Origin: JBFHKO01 sp041595355
GTDB taxonomy: Bacteria > Pseudomonadota > Gammaproteobacteria > Enterobacterales > Aeromonadaceae
Direction: 5' to 3'
DNA: 13,717 nucleotides
Assembly: GCA_041595355.1 (NCBI GenBank)
Contig: JBFHKO010000046.1
Location: forward strand, 1-13,717
The stretch's first letter is position 1, and each line of letters starts with the position of its first letter. Below the pieces are notes generated by a model. That model searched no databases. It saw only the letters and a list, made by a program, of their open reading frames with translations, and had not been told where the DNA came from. Position numbers and translations under genes: made by a program. Positions 7,693 through 13,717 of this stretch are shown here, in pieces.

Positions 7693-8841
7693 ATGCCGAC
7701 AGTCAATCCTATCATCATCAATGACACCACCCTGCGCGACGGTGAACAGACCGCCGGGGTGGCCTTCACCCAGGCCGAGAAGGTCGCCATCGCCCTGCAG
7801 CTGCAGGCGGCGGGCGTACCCGAGCTGGAAGTGGGTATCCCCGCCATGGGGAGCGAGGAGTGCGAGCGCATTGCCGCGGTACGCGCCAGCGTCACCGAGT
7901 CGGCGCTGATGGTCTGGTGACGCCTCAATCGGCGGGAGATCCGCGAGGCCGCCAACCTGGGGGTCGAATGGGTGGATATCTCCATTCCGGTCTCCCAGCA
8001 GATGATGCAGCACAAGCTCGGCATGGCGCCGCCCCAGATCTGGACCTTGCTGATGGAGCAGATTGGCTGGGCGCGGCAACTGGGGCTGCGGGTGTGCGTC
8101 GGTTGCGAAGATGCCTCCCGCGCGGCGGCCGAGGATCTGGCTCAGGTCGCGCGGCTGGCCCTGGATTGCGGCGCCGAGCGACTGCGCTTCGCCGATACCC
8201 TCGGCATCCTGGACCCCTTTGCCACCTTCGAAGCCATCAGCCAGCTGCGCCGCCACTGGCCACTGCAGCTGGAGATGCACGCCCACGACGATCTGGGGCT
8301 GGCGACCGCCAATACCCTGGCCGCCATTCGTGCCGGCGCCACCCACGCCAATACCACTGTCATCGGTCTGGGCGAGCGGGCCGGCAATGCGCCGCTGGAA
8401 GAGGTGGTGGTGGCGCTGGAGCAGTGTTACGGCCTGACGACAGGCATCGACAACCGGCAACTGCCCCTGCTCTGCGAGCAGGTTTCCCGCGCCTCCGGGC
8501 GCATCATTCATGGGCAGAAGTCGCTGGTGGGCGAGTTCGTCTTTACCCACGAGTCGGGCGTGCATGTGGATGGCATCCTCAAGGATCCGCTCAATTACCA
8601 GGGTGTCGATCCTGCCCGTCTCGGACGCCAGCACAAGCTGGTGCTGGGCAAGCACTCCGGCCGCAATGCCGTGTGCAGCGTCTTTGCGTCCCTGGGCTAT
8701 GAACTGGCCATGGAGCAGGCCGATCAGCTGCTGGCCTATATTCGCCGCTTTGCCGAATGCGCCAAGCGCAACCCCACCGAACTGGAATTACACAGCGTTT
8801 ACCGGGAGGTCTGTGGCCTGCCGAACAATCTTTCCGCCTGA
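7693..8841 (+). CDS. nifV: Homocitrate synthase NifV with an in-frame UGA at codon 76
   Basis: NifV condenses acetyl-CoA and 2-oxoglutarate to homocitrate, the organic ligand of FeMo-co. Read through one UGA (7918-7920), the frame gives 382 residues, about the size of the Klebsiella protein (381). Motifs on both sides are intact: DTTLRDGEQ (11-19), VCVGCEDASR, HAHDDLGLATANT (196-208), GLGERAGN (225-232), THESGVHVDGI (285-295) and LGKHSGR (318-324). The UGA replaces the Cys of the Trp-Cys-Arg motif typical of NifV (here VW-UGA-RLNRREI), a one-base change from TGC or TGT. There is no frameshift and no other lesion. GAGGAG precedes the ATG. Options are a selenocysteine codon, readthrough, a recent nonsense mutation or a sequence error. 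Without readthrough the products are a 75-residue fragment and possibly a re-start at GTG 7972, which would lack the catalytic N-terminus. Confidence 0.9.
7922..7949 (+). other. Hairpin directly after the nifV UGA (weak SECIS candidate)
   Basis: GCGG (7932-7935), loop GAGAT and CCGC (7941-7944) form the upper stem. GCCTC (7922-7926) and GAGGC (7945-7949) form the lower stem, with AATCG bulged on the 5' side. The loop opens with G and starts 15 bases after the UGA, close to the E. coli fdhF arrangement as I recall it. The bulged U that SelB needs in that element is absent, and hairpins are common in GC-rich coding DNA, so support is weak. Confidence 0.25.
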
Positions 8842-8860
8842 TCGTAGTTAAGGAGTCGAT

Positions 8861-9187
8861 ATGGATTGGTTTACTGCCCTCGAGGGTGTGGATGAGCTGG
8901 AAAGCGCCGAAGATTTTCTGGACTTCTTCAAGATCGAATACGACCCGGAGCAGGTTCGCGTCAGTCGGCTGCATATCATGCACCGTTTCAATCAGAAGCT
9001 GAACCAGGCGTCAGCCGAGCGCTGCGTCAGCGCCAGTGATCGCTATCTGCTGGCCCAGAGCCTGTTGGCCGAATGCTATGCCACCTTCCACCAGCAGGAG
9101 GCGCGTCTGCACTCCAGCATGAATGTCTACAAGCGGCTGGAGCCGAGTTTTGTGCCCCTGTCACAGCTTGAAGGAGTGCGCCTATGA
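8861..9187 (+). CDS. nifW: Nitrogenase-stabilising/protective protein NifW
   Basis: This 108-residue, mostly helical, soluble protein belongs to the NifW family, which binds the MoFe protein (NifDK) and helps its maturation or protects it from oxygen. The N-terminus MDWFTALEGVDELESAEDF and the following FLDFFKIEYDPEQV segment match the family pattern W-F-x(4-5)-G-V-D-E-L-x-S-A-E. Family lengths are roughly 85-120. AAGGAG lies about 7 bases before the ATG, and the gene starts 19 bases after nifV. Its stop overlaps the nifZ start as ATGA, showing translational coupling. It is transcribed from the nifV promoter. Confidence 0.92.
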   Translation: MDWFTALEGVDELESAEDFLDFFKIEYDPEQVRVSRLHIMHRFNQKLNQASAERCVSASDRYLLAQSLLAECYATFHQQEARLHSSMNVYKRLEPSFVPLSQLEGVRL

Positions 9188-9660
9188 AGCCCGAGTACGA
9201 TTTCGGTGACCAGGTACGGGTCGTGCGCAACATCCGCGACGATGGCAGCTTTCCGGGCAAGATGCGCGGCGATCTGCTGGTGCGCAAGGGCAGTTGTGGC
9301 TACGTCAAGGACGTGGGGGTATTCCTGCAGGATCAGATCATCTATCAGGTACACTTCATTGACGATGGCGTCACCGTCGGCTGTCGGGAGCAGGAACTGA
9401 TCGGGGCGGATGAGCCCTGGATTGAGACCCCCTTCGAATTCGGCGATTGGGTCGAGTCGGCCCTGAACCTGGCCATCAATGGCGAGGTGGTGGTCGAGAT
9501 AGCGGCCCAGGGACAGGTGATGTCGGTGCGCCGGGATCTGGATCCGGTGCTCTACGAGGTGCTGTTCCAGGATCGCATGTTGCTGGTACCCGATTCGGCC
9601 ATCCGCTGGCCCGCGGATGGCGGCATGCTGGTGGAGGAAGGGGAGGCCGGCGCATGGTGA
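9184..9660 (+). CDS. nifZ: Nitrogen fixation protein NifZ
   Basis: This 158-residue soluble protein is close to Klebsiella NifZ in size (148). NifZ acts in maturation of the second P-cluster of the MoFe protein. The N-terminal half carries the NifZ domain: YDFGDQVRVVRNIRDDG at the start, then RKGSCGYVKDVG and IYQVHF. A second, more divergent copy follows (FEFGDWVESALNLA, then GQVMSVRRDLD and LYEVLF), so the protein is an internal tandem repeat of SH3-like beta units. It overlaps nifW by 4 bases and nifM by 7 bases, within a tightly packed nifWZM run. Confidence 0.93.
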   Translation: MKPEYDFGDQVRVVRNIRDDGSFPGKMRGDLLVRKGSCGYVKDVGVFLQDQIIYQVHFIDDGVTVGCREQELIGADEPWIETPFEFGDWVESALNLAINGEVVVEIAAQGQVMSVRRDLDPVLYEVLFQDRMLLVPDSAIRWPADGGMLVEEGEAGAW

Positions 9661-10493
9661 ACTGGCAAGCCTACCCGCGTCTGAAGCTGGCGCTGCAGCA
9701 TTTCGACATGTCGCCCTGGGAGCTGAACATCCAGCAGCTGGAGACGCTGGAGAAGATGGTGGCGCACCAGCTGGATATGGAAGAGAAGGTACTCGCCTAC
9801 GCCGAGCAGAGCGGCATGCGGATCGGCGCGGAGGCGCTGAACCAGGCCATCGAGGAGGTGCGCCTGGGTTATCAGAGCAACGAGCAGTATCTGGCGTCCA
9901 TGGCGCAGGCCGGGCTGGATCTGCCCAGTCTCAGCGAGGCGTTGCGCCGGGAGCTGCTGGTCTCCCAGGTGCTGGACAAGGTGGTCGAGGGGATCAAACC
10001 CCTGAGCGAGGCGGCGGCGCGAGCCTATTATGTCGATCATCTGCGCAAATTTTTGCTGCCGGAGCGGCGTGAGGTGCGCCACATTCTCATCACCATCAAT
10101 GACGAGCATCCGGACAATGTGGAGGCGGTGGCACTGCGTCGCATCCAGGCGCTGCGGAGCAAGCTGGTCAGCTCACCCCGGCAGTTTGGCAAGCTGGCGC
10201 TGCGCAATTCCGAGTGCCCCACCGCCCTGCACGAGGGCAAGATTGGCCTGGTGCAGCAGGGACAGCTCTATCCGGAGCTGGATAGTGCCCTGTTCGGCAT
10301 GCAGGCCGGGCAGGTGAGCGAGGTGCTGCGCAGCCCCATGGGCTTTCACCTGCTGTGGTGCGAGGCGATCCAGGACGCGGGCCCCATGCCGCCCGAACAG
10401 GCCATTCCCAAGATCATCGAGGCCCAACTGGCTCAGGCGCGCAAGAAGCTGCAGCGCCAGTGGCTCACCTGGCTGATGCAGCCCACCGAGTGA
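9654..10493 (+). CDS. nifM: NifM, putative peptidyl-prolyl isomerase for NifH maturation
   Basis: This 279-residue protein (Klebsiella 266) has a helical N-terminal part and a C-terminal parvulin/PpiC-type domain (about 138-238). The domain shows REVRHILITIND, FGKLALRNSECPTALHEGKIGLVQQGQLYPELDSALF read in two steps, and SPMGFHLLWCEA. NifM is required for an active, stable Fe protein (NifH), presumably by prolyl isomerisation. No signal peptide is seen, unlike periplasmic SurA/PpiD relatives, so it is cytosolic. The ATG at 9654 overlaps the end of nifZ and has GGGGAGG nearby. It is the last gene before a strong terminator. Confidence 0.94.
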   Translation: MVNWQAYPRLKLALQHFDMSPWELNIQQLETLEKMVAHQLDMEEKVLAYAEQSGMRIGAEALNQAIEEVRLGYQSNEQYLASMAQAGLDLPSLSEALRRELLVSQVLDKVVEGIKPLSEAAARAYYVDHLRKFLLPERREVRHILITINDEHPDNVEAVALRRIQALRSKLVSSPRQFGKLALRNSECPTALHEGKIGLVQQGQLYPELDSALFGMQAGQVSEVLRSPMGFHLLWCEAIQDAGPMPPEQAIPKIIEAQLAQARKKLQRQWLTWLMQPTE

Positions 10494-10514
10494 GGTGATG
10501 CTGCGGCATCGAAC

Positions 10515-10550
10515 ACACCCTGGCCGGGAGACTGGCCAGGGTGTTTTTTT
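10515..10550 (+). terminator. Intrinsic terminator of nifVWZM
   Basis: ACACCCTGGCC (10515-10525) and GGCCAGGGTGT (10534-10544) form an 11-base-pair stem with an 8-base loop, followed by six more T residues. It starts 21 bases after the nifM stop. The left flank has few A residues, so it should work mainly on the plus strand, although it also lies just past the arfB stop. Confidence 0.93.
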
Positions 10551-10564
10551 GGTCGCGACCCGCC

Positions 10565-10975
10565 TCAGTAATCGACCTTGCGCATCGCCTTGACCTGGCC
10601 GCGTTTGGCCTTGCCTTCCAGGCGCCGGCGCTTGGAGCCCAGGGTGGGGCGGGTGGCGACCCGGGTCGGCTGCAGCTCGGTGGCATCGCGGATGAGCTGC
10701 GCCAGCCGCTCGAGGGCGTCGGCGCGGTTTTGCTCCTGGCTGCGAGACTGTTGCGCCTTGATGACGATGACACCCTCGCTGGTCAGACGCTGATCGCGCA
10801 GGGCCAGCAGCCGCGCCTTGTACCAGTCGGGCAGGGAGGAGGCCTGGACGTCAAAGCGCAGATGCACGGCGCTGGAGACTTTATTGACGTTCTGGCCGCC
10901 GGCGCCCTGGGCACGCATGGCGGTCAGCTCTATTTCGTTGAGTGGAATGGCCACCCGGCCGCGGATCACTAACAT
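10565..10975 (-). CDS. arfB: Alternative ribosome-rescue factor ArfB (YaeJ)
   Basis: This 136-residue protein (E. coli ArfB 140) of the class-I release-factor/ICT1 family hydrolyses peptidyl-tRNA on ribosomes stalled at mRNA ends without a stop codon. The catalytic GGQ is at 26-28 within RAQGAGGQNVNK. HLRFDVQASSLP and GVIVIKAQQSRSQEQNR follow. The basic C-terminal tail (RPTLGSKRRRLEGKAKRGQVKAMR) enters the mRNA channel in known members. The start at 10975 (MLVIRGRVAIP) aligns with the family; the frame extends upstream but without family content. It converges on nifM and lies downstream of nifF on the same strand, 317 bases away, so it is probably separately transcribed. It has no known nitrogen-fixation role. 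Confidence 0.93.
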   Translation of the reverse strand: MLVIRGRVAIPLNEIELTAMRAQGAGGQNVNKVSSAVHLRFDVQASSLPDWYKARLLALRDQRLTSEGVIVIKAQQSRSQEQNRADALERLAQLIRDATELQPTRVATRPTLGSKRRRLEGKAKRGQVKAMRKVDY

Positions 10976-11292
10976 GGCGCTCAGGATGTCAAGATGGAGC
11001 CTGCATTGTAGGCGCTGGACGGCGACGTGCCAATGTCGCTGTCCAGCCGGGGGGCTCATCGTGACTCCTAACGAGGCCGCGGACCGGCAATTGGCGCAAT
11101 GTTATGGCTACGAGTGGCCGCCTGAACCTGGCGCTGCCGGGGCCGATCTGCTTATCAACGAGCCCCCATCGGCATGACCGGCGGGGCCGACGCGTCGATG
11201 CTGGCGGGGGAGCCTGATATTCCCTCCGATGGTGGAGGCAAACGACAAGACCCCGCCGGCGAGCCGGCAGGGCAGGGGACGCGCGCTGTGGC
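10976..11292. other. Intergenic region between arfB and nifF
   Basis: This 317-base gap contains the nifF terminator candidate near its right end. A 38-codon plus-strand frame (GTG 11061 to TGA 11177) is preceded only by a G-run, not a clear ribosome binding site, and I do not recognise its product. No TGT-N10-ACA site or sigma54 promoter is seen here. Confidence 0.5.
11252..11274 (-). terminator. Possible nifF terminator
   Basis: On the minus strand GCCGGC pairs with GCCGGC around TC, extended by CCC/GGG with one bulged base. The interrupted T-rich run TCTTGTCGTTT follows. It starts about 18 bases after the nifF stop. The T-run is imperfect, so strength is uncertain. Confidence 0.45.
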
Positions 11293-11829
11293 TTAGAGGC
11301 CCAGTTCCGGCTTGATGCTGGCGACCCAGGTCTTGACCCGTTCGGCAGTCTGACCGGCCTGGTTGTCCTGATCGATGACCAGACCGAAGAACTCGTCACC
11401 ATCCAGGGCGTTGGAGCTGTTGAACTCGTAGCCTTCGTTGGGCCAGAAGCCGACCACGTTGGCACCGGTGCCGCTGATCACATCGTACAGTTCGCCCAGG
11501 GCGTCGACGAAGGCATCGGGGTAACCGCTCTGATCGCCCAGACCAAACAGGGCCACTGTCTTGCCGCTCAGATCGGCAGACTCCAGCTCGGGCAGGAATT
11601 CGGCCCAGCTTTCGGCCTGGCACTCGCAGTCGAGGCCCGGCATCTGGCCATCGCCCAGGGTCGGGGTGCCCAGGATCAGGCTGTCGAACTCCATCAGATC
11701 GGCCAGGCTGGCCTTGTTGATATTGACCGGAGCGGCGACCTGATCGCTACCCAGGGTGTCATGGATCAGTTTTGCTACCTTGCGGGTCTTGCCGGTATCA
11801 CTTCCAAAAAAGATGCCTACGGTGGCCAT
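11293..11829 (-). CDS. nifF: Nitrogenase flavodoxin NifF
   Basis: This 178-residue long-chain flavodoxin (Klebsiella NifF 176) is a cytosolic FMN protein carrying low-potential electrons to NifH. The FMN phosphate loop GSDTGKT is at 9-15, and GTPTLGDGQMPG (54-65) and FGLGDQSGYPDAF (95-107) are the two isoalloxazine-binding loops. VNINKASLADLM and WPNEGYEF are close to the enteric NifF sequence rather than housekeeping FldA. AAGGAG lies about 8 bases upstream of the ATG at 11829. It has its own NifA site, IHF-like site and sigma54 promoter, which strongly supports a nitrogen-fixation role. It runs opposite to nifVWZM, with arfB between. Confidence 0.95.
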   Translation of the reverse strand: MATVGIFFGSDTGKTRKVAKLIHDTLGSDQVAAPVNINKASLADLMEFDSLILGTPTLGDGQMPGLDCECQAESWAEFLPELESADLSGKTVALFGLGDQSGYPDAFVDALGELYDVISGTGANVVGFWPNEGYEFNSSNALDGDEFFGLVIDQDNQAGQTAERVKTWVASIKPELGL

Positions 11830-11869
11830 GGTGTTTCTCCTTGCGCATGAACAGGGCTGTTGCGACTGA

Positions 11870-11885
11870 TGCAGGAAGGGTGCCG
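11870..11885 (-). promoter_or_regulatory. Sigma54 (-24/-12) promoter for nifF
   Basis: The minus strand reads CGGCACCCTTCCTGCA. This matches TGGCACG-N4-TTGCW in the GGCAC and TGC cores with correct spacing, with three mismatches elsewhere. Transcription would start near 11859, 30 bases above the nifF ATG. Confidence 0.72.
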
Positions 11886-11901
11886 TTTAGGGCATTTTAT
11901 T

Positions 11902-11914
11902 TAAGTTACTGATT
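11902..11914. promoter_or_regulatory. IHF-like site in the nifF promoter
   Basis: TAAGTTACTGATT has one mismatch to the reverse IHF consensus and sits in an AT-rich patch between the NifA site and the sigma54 promoter, as in the nifV promoter. Confidence 0.45.
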
Positions 11915-11951
11915 TCAAATGGTCTAATGGTGTGTGGCAGCCTGTGCGACT

Positions 11952-11967
11952 TGTCGGGAATTCGACA
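11952..11967. promoter_or_regulatory. NifA upstream activator site for nifF
   Basis: An exact TGT-N10-ACA lies in the near-perfect palindrome TTGTCGGGAATTCGACAA (11951-11968), about 75 bases upstream of the -24 element. Its outer bases and half-sites match those of the nifV site. Confidence 0.85.
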
Positions 11968-12102
11968 AAGCGCCGTCGATTGTCGGGGCTGTCGCTCCCC
12001 GGCTGTCGTGGCGGTGCGCTGGCTTATGCGCACGGGCTCTGTCATTGTTCAGAGACAGCCAACGGCATGGCCGGGGCGGGTGAGTGACAGGGAGAGAATG
12101 CC

Positions 12103-13717
12103 ATGGAGATCCTGAGCTGGGTGCTGCTGTCGGTGTCGCTGCTGCTGTTCTTGCTGGTGGGCAGCGGCTGTGGCCTGCTGGCACTGCGGCGCCTGAAGCA
12201 ACAGCAGAGGGCGTTGGCGCATCTGGAGGCGGAGGTCGCCCGCCTGGCGGGGCGGGGCCGCGGGGCCGATGCGGTGGAGCCGTCGCCCGGTGCGGTGGCT
12301 GAGCCTGAACCGGTGCCTGCGCCCGCGCCTACCAGGCTGGCCAGCGGATCCCGGGTGCTGGCGATGGCCGGCCCCGGCGCGGCCATCGCCCAGGGGCCCC
12401 CTGCCGCCGATGCCACTGCGCCGGCAGGTGTGGCTGCGGCCGAGCTGGCCGGCACGAGGGGCCCGGCGCTGCCCGGCGAGCTGGAAACGAATGTGGCCGC
12501 CCGCTGGATGGTGTGGATCGGCGGCATTGCCCTGGCACTGGCCGGCATTTTCCTCATCAAGTTCGGGGTCGAGCATGCCCTGCTGGGCCCCAGAGGGCGC
12601 ATCCTGCTGGCCCTGCTGCTGGGGCTCAGCCTGGTGCTGGCCAGTGAATGGGTGCGCTGGCGGAATGGGAAATTGGCATTGGCCCAGGCCGATTATGTGC
12701 CCCCCGCCCTGGCCGGCGGCGGTGTCATCACGCTCTATGCCAGCCTGCTGGCGGCGTTTCATCTTTATCAGCTGGCGCCGCCGGGCATCACCTTCGTGCT
12801 GCTGGCACTGGTGTCCCTCCTGGCCATGGCCCTCTCCCTGCGCCAGGGCCCCTTGCTGGCGGCTCTGGGGCTGCTGGGTGCCTATCTGGTGCCGCTGCTG
12901 GTCTCCACCGGCCATGGCAGTCTGCCGGGGTTGTTGCTCTATGTCGGCGCCGTGACCCTGGCGGCGCTGGGGTTGCAGCATTGGGTGAGCCGGCGCTGGC
13001 TCTGGTGGGGCACGGTGACTGGCCACTTCGGTTGGTTGCTGCTGAGCCAGGAGCTGTACCGGGCCGGTGATGAGGCGTTTGCCCTGGGCTTTTTGTTGCT
13101 GAGCCTCTACCTGTTTCTGGCCCTGCCGGCGCTGGGCTGGCGTCTTGTCTCCCGCCATGCCAGGTTGCCGTTTGGTCGCCGGCCCTGTCACCGCCAGACC
13201 CGGGATCTGGGCATCATCGCCCTGCTGGTCTGCCTGTTGCTGCTGTTCCTGCTGGATTATTACCGCCATCTGCCGGTGAGTTTTGCCGCCCTGGGGCTGC
13301 TGGTGCTGTTTCTCGGTTGGCTGCCGCGTCGGGCCGCCGGGCTGGATCTGCTGCCCTGGCTGGGGTTGTTCACTGCCCTGATGGCTTTCCTGCTCTGGCC
13401 TGAGCCCCGCTGGCAGGGGCTGCTGGCCTTGATGAAGCAGCCCCTGGAGCCTGCACAGCTGGCGCGCCAGTGGCAATGGTCCCTGGGCATGGGCCTCGGG
13501 CTGCTGGCGCTGGCGCTGTGGCGGCTGGATGGCCGGCACTGGCGCTACTGGCTTGAGGAGTGGCGACCGGGCCGGTTGCTGCGGCCCGGTCTCTGGGCCG
13601 CCCTGATGGTGACGGCGCCACTGCTGCTGCTGGCCTTCAGCTACCTGCGGACGCCGGTGGGCAATGAGGGGCTCTGGGCCGATGCCAGTCTGCAATGGCC
13701 GTTGCAGGCCCTGCTGC
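12103..13717 (+). CDS. DUF2339 family multi-pass membrane protein, C-terminus beyond the window
   Basis: The frame is open from ATG 12103 (GGGAGAG about 6 bases upstream) to the window edge, 538 codons without a stop. It begins with a Leu-rich membrane helix (about 5-28). A short charged, possibly coiled-coil stretch (LKQQQRALAHLEAEVARL) and an Ala/Pro-rich linker follow. At about residue 128 comes the DUF2339 signature: GELETNVAARWMVWIGGIAL, then FLIKFGVE and LLGPRGRILLALLLGLSLVLASEW. Beyond that it is almost continuous hydrophobic helices. Members are large (often 800-1000 residues) inner-membrane proteins with no established function. The gene is divergent from nifF, with the nifF control sites in the 273-base gap; no nif link is implied by its sequence. 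Confidence 0.85.
   Translation, partial: MEILSWVLLSVSLLLFLLVGSGCGLLALRRLKQQQRALAHLEAEVARLAGRGRGADAVEPSPGAVAEPEPVPAPAPTRLASGSRVLAMAGPGAAIAQGPPAADATAPAGVAAAELAGTRGPALPGELETNVAARWMVWIGGIALALAGIFLIKFGVEHALLGPRGRILLALLLGLSLVLASEWVRWRNGKLALAQADYVPPALAGGGVITLYASLLAAFHLYQLAPPGITFVLLALVSLLAMALSLRQGPLLAALGLLGAYLVPLLVSTGHGSLPGLLLYVGAVTLAALGLQHWVSRRWLWWGTVTGHFGWLLLSQELYRAGDEAFALGFLLLSLYLFLALPALGWRLVSRHARLPFGRRPCHRQTRDLGIIALLVCLLLLFLLDYYRHLPVSFAALGLLVLFLGWLPRRAAGLDLLPWLGLFTALMAFLLWPEPRWQGLLALMKQPLEPAQLARQWQWSLGMGLGLLALALWRLDGRHWRYWLEEWRPGRLLRPGLWAALMVTAPLLLLAFSYLRTPVGNEGLWADASLQWPLQALL

Noticed and set aside
7633..8655. 340-residue minus-strand open frame across nifV
   Set aside because: It is antisense to nifV, overlaps the nifV promoter and has no family features.
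7972..8841. Second half of nifV as a separate gene starting at GTG
   Set aside because: It lacks the DTTLRDGEQ catalytic segment, has only a G-run for a ribosome binding site, and is exactly in frame with the first half. One gene with an internal UGA fits better.
11061..11177. 38-codon plus-strand frame between arfB and nifF
   Set aside because: It has a GTG start, no clear ribosome binding site and no recognised homology, so it was not listed as a gene.
12049..13695. Long 548-residue open frame on the minus strand
   Set aside because: It is antisense to the DUF2339 gene, very rich in Gln, His and Pro, and has no recognisable domain. This is a GC-rich shadow of a Leu/Ala/Gly-rich membrane protein.

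Overview
The window is high-GC (roughly 60% or more) gammaproteobacterial chromosome. NifF, NifM, ArfB and Fbp resemble enteric and Aeromonadales homologues, and the control signals are gammaproteobacterial in type: RfaH ops element, GntR operators, CRP site, NifA/IHF/sigma54 promoters. A nitrogen-fixing member of Aeromonadales or a related group is a reasonable guess, but the sequence alone does not fix the genus.

Layout. (1) 1-1563, minus strand: the start of a Wzz-type chain-length regulator runs off the left edge. It is preceded by a JUMPstart/ops element, and galE lies upstream. This is the edge of a surface-polysaccharide locus. (2) 1803-6472: a gluconate module. The minus-strand operon gntK-fbp-ackA is divergent from the permease gene gntT. 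Each side carries a double GntR-type operator with two GTTACCGGTAAC-like palindromes, and a perfect CRP palindrome sits on the gntK side. A gluconolactonase-like SMP-30 gene (6585-7460, minus) converges on gntT. (3) 7565-11967: a nitrogen-fixation accessory island. nifV-nifW-nifZ-nifM run on the plus strand from a textbook NifA/IHF/sigma54 promoter and end at a strong terminator. Convergent to them are arfB (ribosome rescue) and nifF (flavodoxin), and nifF has its own matching NifA-type promoter. (4) 12103 to the right edge: the start of a large DUF2339-family membrane protein.

How the genes fit together: gluconolactonase and permease supply gluconate, GntK makes 6-phosphogluconate, and FBPase and acetate kinase handle carbon downstream or in parallel. 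NifV makes homocitrate for FeMo-co, NifW and NifZ assist MoFe-protein maturation, NifM matures NifH, and NifF donates electrons to NifH. The nif structural genes and nifU/nifS are not in this window.

Most notable observation: the nifV reading frame is complete in every respect except one in-frame UGA at codon 76. It replaces the Cys of the family's Trp-Cys-Arg motif, a single-base TGC/TGT to TGA change. A small hairpin lies directly downstream. This could be a selenocysteine codon, a leaky stop, a recent nonsense mutation or a sequencing error. The hairpin is a marginal match to a bacterial SECIS, so the selenoprotein idea is a hypothesis only.
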